A stretch of 5,427 nucleotides of DNA from an uncultured Clostridia bacterium (GCA_904501865.1 CAJGCF010000081.1:1-5427); one strand, 5' to 3'; positions 1 to 5,347 are shown, counted from the stretch's first letter. Notes: generated by a model from the letters alone, not told the origin. Translations and numbers: made by a program.

Positions 1-297
1 AGGGGCGGTGCATTTGAGGTCATATCGGCTATCGGCAACAAAAGGCAGGACGTGTGCCGCCAGCTTTCCTATCTCGAGGAGGCCGTGCGCGACCTTATAT
101 TACTCAAAAAGGATGAGACGGTTTCCCTGTGCTTCTTTGAAGACGCGGAGCTTGCGTGCGAGCTTGCCTCAAATTTTACGTCGGAGGCTCTGTTCGCACT
201 TTACGACGCGACAGCTCAGGCGATATCCGACCTTGAGGCGAATGCTAACGTCCGTCTCGCTCTTATGAATATGATGCAGAGGGCGCGTCTTATTTGA
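1..297 (+). CDS. holB: DNA polymerase III delta' subunit, C-terminal fragment
   Basis: The reading frame is open from the first base and stops at TGA 295-297, giving the last 98 residues of a longer protein whose start lies upstream of the window. The delta' subunit is part of the clamp-loader complex that places the beta sliding clamp on primed DNA. The visible part matches the helical C-terminal (collar) domain of clostridial and Bacillus HolB: a YLEEAVRDLILLKK segment (fragment residues 24-37), then a helical stretch ending in the family-typical ANANVRLAL near the C-terminus. The AAA+ Walker and SRC regions are not in the window, so the call rests on this domain and on context, since holB directly precedes yaaT/ricT in Bacillus and many clostridia. 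The GTG at position 52 is in frame but internal to the domain, so it is not a real start. No terminator is seen before ricT, so co-transcription is likely. Confidence 0.85.
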   Translation, partial: RGGAFEVISAIGNKRQDVCRQLSYLEEAVRDLILLKKDETVSLCFFEDAELACELASNFTSEALFALYDATAQAISDLEANANVRLALMNMMQRARLI

Positions 298-342
298 CGA
301 CTCTCGTTAAAAAAGAAAGTTACACAAAGGATGGTCAAAGCT

Positions 343-1461
343 ATGAATCCTGAAACAAATAAATCCAACGTCTCCGAAAATCAAGGCAACCGTCAGGGAC
401 GCAGAAGAAGAAACAGAAGAAAGCCTTATTATATGAACAACAAAAATTCTCAGCCCCGTGACAACGCTCCCACAAGCCGTGACGTTGAGAACAAAGCTGA
501 TGCGGCTCTTTTTGATACAGAGCTTGATGACGTAACTGAAAGCTACGTAGACGAGAACATACTTGCGCCCTCCTCCGATGGCTCTCCTACCGTCACCGTC
601 AGCATAGAGAACGAGGACGACGTAAAGACGGTTCACGTAACAGGAGTGAGATTCAAGGCAAACGGCAAGGTGTACTACTTTGACAAGGGTAAGCTATCCA
701 TCAAGGACGGCTCCTTCGTCATAGTCAACACTGCCAGAGGTCTGGAGTTTGGCGAGGTAGCGTTTGGCGACCGCGAGGTCAAGGAATCCTCTCTTGTGCT
801 CCCCTTGCGCGAGATAGTAAGAGTAGCAACTCCAGATGACGTCAAGAAAAACCAGGACAATAAGAAAAAGGAAGACGAGGCGTTTAAGATATGCCTTGAA
901 AAGATAGAAAAGCATGACCTTGATATGAAGCTTATCGAGGCTCAATATTCCTTTGACAACTCAAAGCTCTTGTTCTATTTTACGTCGGCAAGCCGCGTGG
1001 ATTTCAGAGAGCTTGTAAAGGATCTGGCGAGTGTTTTCAAGACAAGGATAGAGCTTCGGCAGATAGGCATCAGAGATGAGGCAAAGCTTATGGGGGGTCT
1101 TGGCGCATGCGGCAGACCTCTGTGCTGCTCCACCTTTCTCTCCGACTTCGTCCAGGTCTCCATTCGTATGGCAAAGGAGCAGAATCTGTCTCTCAATTCG
1201 GGCAAAATATCGGGATGCTGTGGCAGACTGATGTGCTGCTTGCAATACGAATACTCCACGTATGCTGAGGAGACCGCAAAGACTCCTCCCGTGGATTCCG
1301 TGGTCAAAACGCCAAAAGGCATAGGCTTCGTTACCGAAATCAACCCCTTGGCAAGAACTGTCAAGGTAAAGCTCAAGGAGGATCCCGATGCCGCTCCAGA
1401 AACCTATAACAGAGACGAGGTCACTCTCATCTCACGCCCTCAAAAAAACGGAAATGATTGA
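343..1461 (+). CDS. ricT: PSP1-domain Fe-S protein RicT (YaaT family)
   Basis: A 372-residue protein of the PSP1/YaaT family. In Bacillus subtilis RicT joins RicA and RicF in a [4Fe-4S]-containing complex that assists RNase Y in mRNA maturation and affects sporulation, competence and biofilm formation; that role is carried over here from the family. The PSP1 core spans about residues 97-305. It contains GVRFKANGKVYYF (101-113), ARGLEFGEV (131-139), RVDFRELVKDLA (218-229), and the cysteine motifs CGRPLCC (256-262) and CCGRLMCC (292-299), the likely cluster ligands. The N-terminal ~90 residues are an extension with an Arg-rich stretch (17-27) followed by an acidic, low-complexity linker, absent from the ~275-residue Bacillus protein. 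An in-frame ATG at 331 is possible, but its purine-rich site AAAGG abuts it with no spacing, whereas AAAGGATGG (326-334) sits 8 nt before ATG 343, so 343 is preferred. It lies 45 bp after holB, probably in the same operon. Confidence 0.94.
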   Translation: MNPETNKSNVSENQGNRQGRRRRNRRKPYYMNNKNSQPRDNAPTSRDVENKADAALFDTELDDVTESYVDENILAPSSDGSPTVTVSIENEDDVKTVHVTGVRFKANGKVYYFDKGKLSIKDGSFVIVNTARGLEFGEVAFGDREVKESSLVLPLREIVRVATPDDVKKNQDNKKKEDEAFKICLEKIEKHDLDMKLIEAQYSFDNSKLLFYFTSASRVDFRELVKDLASVFKTRIELRQIGIRDEAKLMGGLGACGRPLCCSTFLSDFVQVSIRMAKEQNLSLNSGKISGCCGRLMCCLQYEYSTYAEETAKTPPVDSVVKTPKGIGFVTEINPLARTVKVKLKEDPDAAPETYNRDEVTLISRPQKNGND

Positions 1462-1542
1462 CTTTTGCCTCAAAAGCACGGAAATTTGACCAAATTTATT
1501 GATATTATCCAAAAAGATAAAGGTAAATTTGTTTAGTTTTTT

Positions 1543-1571
1543 TTGCAAATATAGTTGAAAAATGATATAAT
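1543..1571 (+). promoter_or_regulatory. Sigma-A promoter P1 for ferredoxin
   Basis: The -35 box is TTGCAA (1543-1548), followed by a 17-bp spacer and a consensus TATAAT -10 box (1566-1571) carrying the extended TGA element (1563-1565). Transcription would start near 1578. The sequence upstream (about 1490-1542) is strongly A/T-rich and could act as an UP element. The weaker -35 is offset by the perfect extended -10. Confidence 0.7.
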
Positions 1572-1583
1572 TTGTGATACAAT
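1555..1583 (+). promoter_or_regulatory. Sigma-A promoter P2 for ferredoxin, overlapping P1
   Basis: The -35 box is TTGAAA (1555-1560), the spacer is 17 bp, and the -10 box is TACAAT (1578-1583) with an extended TGA element (1575-1577). The predicted start is near 1590, leaving a leader of about 27 nt. It lies exactly 12 bp downstream of P1, so the two promoters cannot be occupied at once. Either or both could give the high expression expected for a ferredoxin. Confidence 0.7.
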
Positions 1584-1616
1584 AGGTTTATCAAACAATA
1601 TGGAGGTACATAAACC

Positions 1617-1787
1617 ATGGCATACAAAATTACTGATGATTGCATTTCTTGCGGCGCATGTGCTGCTGAATGTCCTGTTGAAGCTATCACTGAGGGTGAC
1701 AGCAAGTATGAGATCGACGCCGACAAGTGCATCGACTGCGGATCTTGTGCTGAGGCTTGTCCCGTAAGCGCTCCCGTTCAGGACTGA
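1617..1787 (+). CDS. Small 2[4Fe-4S] ferredoxin, clostridial type
   Basis: A 56-residue cytoplasmic low-potential electron carrier, which in anaerobes typically serves partners such as pyruvate:ferredoxin oxidoreductase and hydrogenase. Two cluster-binding motifs fill the protein: C9-x2-C12-x2-C15-x3-C19-P and C38-x2-C41-x2-C44-x3-C48-P, related by internal duplication as in Clostridium ferredoxins. The length equals the ~55-residue family norm, so it is complete. The start ATG 1617 has a strong GGAGGT site (1602-1607) 9 nt upstream. It has its own double promoter and a terminator, so it is probably an independent, highly expressed unit inserted between ricT and trmN6. Codon choice leans to GCT, ACT, TCT and TGT, unlike its C-ending neighbours, which would fit high expression. 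No gene symbol is given because clostridial genomes carry several such genes. Confidence 0.97.
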   Translation: MAYKITDDCISCGACAAECPVEAITEGDSKYEIDADKCIDCGSCAEACPVSAPVQD

Positions 1788-1818
1788 TAGGTTGGCGTTT
1801 TACGTCTTTATAAACCTG

Positions 1819-1859
1819 AACTTTTGCCGGGTCTCTTAAACGGGCCCGGCTTAAGTTTT
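1819..1859 (+). terminator. Rho-independent terminator after ferredoxin
   Basis: An 8-bp GC-rich stem pairs GCCGGGTC (1826-1833) with GGCCCGGC (1843-1850), with one G-U pair and a 9-nt loop. Below a 2x2 T/T internal loop the stem extends by AACTT (1819-1823) pairing with AAGTT (1853-1857). The trailing T-run is short (TTTTG, 1856-1860), so termination may be partial, and some read-through into trmN6 is plausible because no clear promoter is seen before trmN6. Confidence 0.75.
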
Positions 1860-1925
1860 GTATACGGAAACAATCCTCACAAGAGGCTAAAGATAAATTT
1901 TACATAATTTTTGAAAGGAGCAGCT

Positions 1926-2684
1926 ATGTCTGAACTTGAAAAGACCATAAAAATAAATGAAGATCTCACTCTCGTGCAAAGAGTGAACGGGCTAACCTTT
2001 GGAACAGACGCTTATCTGCTCGCGGCTATGACAAAGGGTGGCTCAAGGCTAACCTGTGCCGACCTTGGTAGTGGAACGGGTATTATTCCCCTGCTCTGCG
2101 CCGCCAAGGGCAAGTTCAAAAAAATATATGCGGTCGAGATACAAAAGGAATTTGCGGCTCTCATAGAAAGAAACGCCGACATCAATGGCTTGTCGGACGT
2201 CATTTTGTCCGTATGCTCGGACGTAAGAGCTCTGAATGCCACAGCCCTTGGCGGAGAGGTTGACGTAGTTACCGCCAATCCTCCGTATATGAAGCTCTAC
2301 AGCGGCAAGCGAAATCTGCATGACGAAAAGTTCATAGCCAGGCACGAGGTCTGCGGCGGTATTGAGGATTTTTGCGCGTGTGCTTACAGAATATTGAAAA
2401 ACGGCGGTAAGCTTTACACTGTGTGGCGTCCAGACCGTCTCTGCGACCTTATAGACTCTTTGAGAAAAAACAAACTTGAGCCAAAAAAAATCATTTTCGT
2501 TCACGCAACACCCGTATCCCAGCCCTCAATGGTGCTTGTTCAGTCTACAAAATGTGCATCATCTGGCTCGGTGGTAAGCCGTCCGCTGTTTTTGCACGAC
2601 AGCCCCGACGACGCACAAAAAAGCTTACTTTCAGGTGATGCAGAGCGGATATATGAGTCCTGCTCCTTTGACTCTTTTGATTAA
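1926..2684 (+). CDS. trmN6: tRNA1(Val) (adenine37-N6)-methyltransferase family protein
   Basis: A 252-residue SAM-dependent methyltransferase of the TrmN6/YfiC/YabB family, which methylates N6 of adenine 37 next to the anticodon of tRNA-Val in E. coli. The Rossmann-type domain shows the SAM motif I DLGSGTG (46-52), the acidic strand end AVEI (69-72) that binds the SAM ribose, and the N6-methylating NPPY catalytic motif (118-121). Before it comes the family-typical TFGTDAYLLAA (24-34). The start is ATG 1926, 5 nt after a strong AAAGGAG (1914-1920); an upstream in-frame TTG at 1911 lies inside that region and is not used. Genes of this family commonly follow holB and yaaT in Firmicutes (yabB). 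The stop codon overlaps the ribosome-binding region of the next gene, so the two are probably translationally coupled. Homologues also match generic 'methyltransferase small domain' proteins; the exact tRNA target is inferred. Confidence 0.88.
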   Translation: MSELEKTIKINEDLTLVQRVNGLTFGTDAYLLAAMTKGGSRLTCADLGSGTGIIPLLCAAKGKFKKIYAVEIQKEFAALIERNADINGLSDVILSVCSDVRALNATALGGEVDVVTANPPYMKLYSGKRNLHDEKFIARHEVCGGIEDFCACAYRILKNGGKLYTVWRPDRLCDLIDSLRKNKLEPKKIIFVHATPVSQPSMVLVQSTKCASSGSVVSRPLFLHDSPDDAQKSLLSGDAERIYESCSFDSFD

Positions 2685-2697
2685 GGGAGGAACAATT

Positions 2698-3459
2698 ATG
2701 AAAAACATGAAAAGAGTGCTCAGCTACACAAGGCGCGCCATTGACGACTATTCTATGATAGAAGAAGGCGATAAGATAGCCGTTGGAGTATCGGCGGGCA
2801 AGGATTCACTCACGCTCCTGTGCGCTATGGCTTATCTGCGACGTTTCTATCCAAAGAAATTCGAGCTTGTGGCAATTACCATAGATATGGGCTTTGAGGA
2901 AGGTATGGATTTCTCGCAAATACGTGAGCTTTGCCAAAAGCTCGACGTACCGTATCACATTATACCCACAGAAATATCAAAGATAATCTTCGACGTCAGA
3001 AAAGAATCCAATCCCTGTTCTCTTTGCGCAAAGATGCGCCGAGGCGCGCTTCACAACGCCGCAAAGGAGCTCGGATGTAGCTCCGTGGCTCTCGGACATC
3101 ATTTCGACGACGTGGTGGAGACCTTTATGCTCAATCTGTTCTTCGAGGGCAGACTCGGCTGCTTCAGCCCCGTGACACACCTCTCAAGAGTGGGTATAAA
3201 GGTAATCCGTCCTATGCTCTATATGCCCGAAAAGGACATTCGGGAATTTTCAAATAAAAACATGCTTCCCGTGGTAAAATCTCCTTGCCCTGCAGACAAG
3301 AATACTCAACGAGAGGAGATGAAGCAGCTCCTTCATTCCCTTGAGAGAGAAAATAAGGGCTTGCGCTACCGCATATTTGGGGCTATAACCCGCGGTGAGC
3401 TCGACGGATTTCGTGAATTCGGTCGTATGGAAGGAATTAAAAAATATTCGGAAGAATAA
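2698..3459 (+). CDS. ttcA: TtcA-family tRNA 2-thiocytidine synthase (PP-loop ATPase)
   Basis: A 253-residue adenine-nucleotide alpha-hydrolase. TtcA enzymes adenylate cytidine 32 in the tRNA anticodon loop and replace its oxygen with sulfur, using an oxygen-sensitive [4Fe-4S] cluster. The PP-loop is SAGKDS (32-37), where the usual second residue Gly is Ala. The cluster ligands fit CSLC (C107, C110) followed by basic AKMRRG, plus a third cysteine in SPCPAD (C197). GHHFDD (133-138) is the conserved ATP-site motif of the TtcA/TilS group. The start ATG 2698 has GGGAGG (2685-2690) 7 nt upstream; longer in-frame options only read back into the end of trmN6. It follows trmN6 by 13 bp, forming a tRNA-modification pair. 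The TtcA group is favoured over TilS by the CxxC plus third-Cys pattern and by the short length with no C-terminal tRNA-binding extension; the precise tRNA substrate is unproven. Confidence 0.87.
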   Translation: MKNMKRVLSYTRRAIDDYSMIEEGDKIAVGVSAGKDSLTLLCAMAYLRRFYPKKFELVAITIDMGFEEGMDFSQIRELCQKLDVPYHIIPTEISKIIFDVRKESNPCSLCAKMRRGALHNAAKELGCSSVALGHHFDDVVETFMLNLFFEGRLGCFSPVTHLSRVGIKVIRPMLYMPEKDIREFSNKNMLPVVKSPCPADKNTQREEMKQLLHSLERENKGLRYRIFGAITRGELDGFREFGRMEGIKKYSEE

Positions 3460-3556
3460 AAGCTTATAATTTTGACCCATTTAAGCTGTAACCACGGATT
3501 CGCTGCGCACGTAATACACTGTATGAAATCACTTGGAATCGTGGAATAATAAACAT

Positions 3557-3592
3557 AAAAAAGCCTTGCGCATTGAACGCGCAAGGCTTTTT
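3557..3592. terminator. Bidirectional Rho-independent terminator
   Basis: A perfect 9-bp stem pairs GCCTTGCGC (3563-3571) with GCGCAAGGC (3579-3587) around a 7-nt loop. Six A residues lie before it (3557-3562) and five T residues after it (3588-3592), so each strand has a stem followed by a U-tract. It lies between the convergent ttcA and acyltransferase genes, immediately beside the latter's stop codon, and serves both. Confidence 0.93.
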
Positions 3593-3593
3593 A

Positions 3594-4901
3594 CTATTTG
3601 ACCTCTTCGGGCTTTGCTACTCGCTTTTCGCTCCTTATCACCTTGTAAAGCTCCTCTGCGGCAAGGCGTGTCTTTGCCACAACGTCACCGTCTCCCTTCG
3701 GGAAACAGTAATACAGGATATCCTTTGTTCCAATGCATATCATATCGCCCATTTTATACCAATAGTAATCTGCGTAAAGGCTATATGAGGAAAGCGGCTT
3801 TTGGGTATAATCAAGCTCTCCGTTACAGCCCGTAAGGTGAAATCCCTCGCGGCTATGCTTAAGATTTCCGTCTCCAACGTAATATATGCAATCAGTGTCT
3901 ACCATAGTGTATATGTCCACGTCAACATCAAGCTTGTACTCCCCGTCAAGTATCTCTCTCTTTACACATTCACGTTCCCACGCGTACCAATCGGGAATAT
4001 GAGCAAATTCGGTCTCACCCGAAAGTGCGCGCATAAATCCGTCCTCGCCAAGCTCATACTGCTTACCGCAAGCGTGGCAGGTCAGCAGAGTTCCCTTCCC
4101 CTCAGTCTTGCCTTCAACAAGACAGCTTGGACATTTGTAAAGCACTCTGTTTAGGTGGTCTGCTCTGAAGGGCTCGGTTATCTTTACGTTGTTTTCCTGC
4201 TGCCATCGGAAATTGTCAAATGAGAATCTCTCGCGGAGCATATTGTTTATCTCTCTTGAACCTGTCTCCTTTATCTCTTCGGGAGATAGTAGATATTCGA
4301 CCGTTGCCGAGACCTCTACCTTGCGAAGCTGAAGATTGTTATAAAGCGGGTCTCTCGCAAACGCACCCTCAGTCTTTATTACGACAACGGGTATGCCAAG
4401 CATTTTTATACAGCGTCCAAGGCTTTCGGGCAGCGGCGTCGCTGTACCGTCAAAGCTATAGCTTGCCTCGGGATACATAAGTATAGAAGAGTTGTAACGT
4501 TTTATCGCGTAAAGCATATCGTGAATAAGAGAGACCTCTGTCACGAATTTTTTTGTGGGAATACAGCCGATACTGCGCATAAGCCAATTCCTGCCTATGA
4601 ATCCGTCAGACGTACACACTATGTTGTATCTTCTCGGATAAAGTATCTTGGAGGCTATCTTAAGATCTATAAAGCTTGAATGATTCATAAGGATCAGACA
4701 AGGCTCCCTCTTGCCAAGCCTTTCCATTCCAATAGACTTATACTTGAATTTTGTGCTTATCAAATCCGGAATGGAAAGAATACGGACAAGAGTTCCAAAA
4801 AGAAAGCTTGGACGCGGAGGCAGCTTTGCTTTTTTCTTTGGCTTGTTGAGTACCTGCTGATACTTATTTACGGCGTTTTTTACTTTCACGTCAGTCTCCA
4901 T
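3594..4901 (-). CDS. PlsC-like lysophospholipid acyltransferase with zinc ribbon and C-terminal domain
   Basis: A 435-residue protein whose N-terminal half is a 1-acylglycerol-3-phosphate O-acyltransferase domain, which transfers a fatty acyl chain to a lysophospholipid at the membrane. Motif I NHSSFID (73-79) gives the catalytic His74-x4-Asp79 pair. Motif II is near IGCIPTKKF (111-119). Motif III is YPEASYS (143-149) in place of the classical FPEGTRS. Motif IV is IPVVVIKTEGA (170-180). A four-cysteine zinc ribbon follows (CPSC 257-260 and CHAC 275-278), then HIPDWYAWER (301-310) and a Tyr-rich, probably beta-rich C-terminal domain (about 315-400). I recall clostridial proteins with this same layout, so the fusion looks like a family trait rather than a chimera. 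No strong transmembrane segment is obvious; the basic N-terminus (20-40) may contact the membrane. The ATG at 4901 lacks a visible ribosome site; GTG at 4889 (codon 5) is a competing start. Acyl donor and lipid substrate are not predictable here. Confidence 0.87.
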   Translation of the reverse strand: METDVKVKNAVNKYQQVLNKPKKKAKLPPRPSFLFGTLVRILSIPDLISTKFKYKSIGMERLGKREPCLILMNHSSFIDLKIASKILYPRRYNIVCTSDGFIGRNWLMRSIGCIPTKKFVTEVSLIHDMLYAIKRYNSSILMYPEASYSFDGTATPLPESLGRCIKMLGIPVVVIKTEGAFARDPLYNNLQLRKVEVSATVEYLLSPEEIKETGSREINNMLRERFSFDNFRWQQENNVKITEPFRADHLNRVLYKCPSCLVEGKTEGKGTLLTCHACGKQYELGEDGFMRALSGETEFAHIPDWYAWERECVKREILDGEYKLDVDVDIYTMVDTDCIYYVGDGNLKHSREGFHLTGCNGELDYTQKPLSSYSLYADYYWYKMGDMICIGTKDILYYCFPKGDGDVVAKTRLAAEELYKVIRSEKRVAKPEEVK

Positions 4902-4907
4902 TTCAGA

Positions 4908-4922
4908 GTTAACAATGTTAAC
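4908..4922. promoter_or_regulatory. GTTAAC-AAT-GTTAAC dyad in the acyltransferase leader
   Basis: Two copies of the self-complementary hexamer GTTAAC (4908-4913 and 4917-4922) are separated by 3 bp, giving a 15-bp dyad just downstream of the predicted transcription start and 6 nt before the ATG. It could be a repressor site blocking early elongation, or an RNA hairpin near the ribosome site. I do not recognise a specific regulator. Confidence 0.4.
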
Positions 4923-4941
4923 CCAATATTAAGTTTTATAT

Positions 4942-4970
4942 ATTGTAACATTATTTTTTGTAATTGTCAA
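4942..4970 (-). promoter_or_regulatory. Consensus sigma-A promoter for the acyltransferase gene
   Basis: Read on the minus strand, TTGACA (4970-4965), a 17-bp spacer and TACAAT (4947-4942) with an extended TGT element (4950-4948) form a near-perfect promoter. The predicted start is near 4935, about 34 nt upstream of the ATG at 4901, so the gene is its own transcription unit divergent from the tRNAs. Confidence 0.88.
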
Positions 4971-5048
4971 CCTGTTTATTCCCAAGCGCTGAATTTTGGC
5001 GGCAAACCCTATATGCCAAAAGGAGAAAAAGGGAGAGATAATTTCATT

Positions 5049-5076
5049 AAAAATTTTTTCAAAAAATTCAAAAAAA
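5049..5076 (+). promoter_or_regulatory. Phased A-tracts (UP-element-like) upstream of the tRNA promoter
   Basis: Three A-tracts (5049-5053, followed by six T; 5061-5066; 5070-5076) have centres about 12 and 10 bp apart and end just before the -35 box. This matches UP elements and curved DNA found before strong stable-RNA promoters. Confidence 0.55.
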
Positions 5077-5079
5077 GTA

Positions 5080-5108
5080 TTGACAAATATAAAAACCCGT
5101 GATATAAT
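5080..5108 (+). promoter_or_regulatory. Consensus sigma-A promoter for the tRNA operon
   Basis: TTGACA (5080-5085), a 17-bp spacer and TATAAT (5103-5108) with an extended TGA element (5100-5102) match the sigma-A consensus perfectly. Transcription should begin near 5115, leaving a leader of about 24 nt before tRNA-Val, to be removed by RNase P. Confidence 0.93.
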
Positions 5109-5138
5109 ATACAAGTCGCCGACCGCGAAGGCAACTAT

Positions 5139-5214
5139 GGAAGCATAGCTCAGTTGGGAGAGCATCTGCCTTACAAGCAGAGGGTCATAGGTTCGAGCCC
5201 TATTGTTTCCACCA
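5139..5214 (+). tRNA. tRNA-Val (anticodon UAC)
   Basis: A complete 76-nt cloverleaf with encoded CCA (5212-5214). The acceptor arm pairs GGAAGCA (5139-5145) with TGTTTCC (5204-5210), with one G-U pair. The D-stem is GCTC/GAGC. The anticodon stem is TCTGC/GCAGA around loop CTTACAA, giving anticodon TAC at 5172-5174. The T-arm is ATAGG/CCTAT with loop TTCGAGC. The discriminator base is A. It reads GUA and, with wobble, other valine codons. tRNA-Val is also the classical substrate of TrmN6, encoded nearby on the same strand. Confidence 0.98.
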
Positions 5215-5226
5215 GCGCGCAAGCGC
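5215..5226 (+). other. GCGC hairpin with GNRA (GCAA) loop after tRNA-Val
   Basis: Directly after the CCA of tRNA-Val, GCGC (5215-5218) pairs with GCGC (5223-5226) around the tetraloop GCAA, a stable GNRA loop. It may mark or protect the site where the 3' end of tRNA-Val is cut. This is a structural observation only. Confidence 0.45.
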
Positions 5227-5235
5227 AAAAACAAA

Positions 5236-5260
5236 CGTTGGAATATATCGTATTCCAACG
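5236..5260 (+). repeat. Perfect 10-bp inverted repeat between the two tRNAs
   Basis: CGTTGGAATA (5236-5245) and TATTCCAACG (5251-5260) are perfectly complementary around a 5-nt loop. No T-run follows, so it is not a terminator. It ends 4 nt before tRNA-Asp and is best read as a processing or spacer hairpin in the tRNA precursor. Confidence 0.75.
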
Positions 5261-5264
5261 GCAC

Positions 5265-5341
5265 GGCCCGGTAGTTCAGTTGGTTAGAACGCTAGCCTGT
5301 CACGCTAGAGGTCAGGGGTTCGAGTCCCCTTCGGGTCGCCA
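5265..5341 (+). tRNA. tRNA-Asp (anticodon GUC)
   Basis: A complete 77-nt cloverleaf with encoded CCA (5339-5341). The acceptor arm pairs GGCCCGG (5265-5271) with TCGGGTC (5331-5337), with G-U pairs at positions 2 and 7. The D-stem is GTTC/GAAC. The anticodon stem is CTAGC/GCTAG around loop CTGTCAC, giving anticodon GTC at 5299-5301. The T-arm is AGGGG/CCCCT with loop TTCGAGT. The discriminator base is G, as expected for tRNA-Asp. It is transcribed with tRNA-Val from the promoter at 5080, 50 nt downstream of it. Confidence 0.98.
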
Positions 5342-5347
5342 CGAATA

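Noticed and set aside
975..1376. Minus-strand 133-codon open frame inside ricT, and similar long antisense frames at 307-636 and 2049-2504.
   Set aside because: They lie wholly or almost wholly opposite well-supported genes and show no recognisable domain or ribosome site.
1462..1497. Two weak hairpins after ricT (CTTTTG/CAAAAG and AAATTT/AAATTT).
   Set aside because: Stems are short and AT-rich with no T-tract, so a terminator for holB-ricT cannot be claimed from them.
1860..1925. Possible promoter directly before trmN6.
   Set aside because: A CATAAT-like -10 (1903-1908) exists, but no -35 box at a suitable distance; transcription may come from read-through of the ferredoxin unit.
4994..5021. 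Inverted repeat TTTTGGC/GCCAAAA with a 14-nt loop between the divergent promoters.
   Set aside because: Short stem, long loop and no T-run on either strand; not distinguishable from chance without comparison.
5013..5102. Small Lys-rich open frame (MPKGEKGRDNF..., 29 codons).
   Set aside because: No ribosome site before its ATG, and it overlaps the phased A-tracts and most of the tRNA promoter, which explain the AAA and TTT codons.
4929..5264. Minus-strand 111-codon open frame containing ARTYDPLLVRQMLSQLSYA.
   Set aside because: It reads antisense through tRNA-Val and both intergenic promoters; this peptide is the well-known artefact from translating the complement of a tRNA gene.
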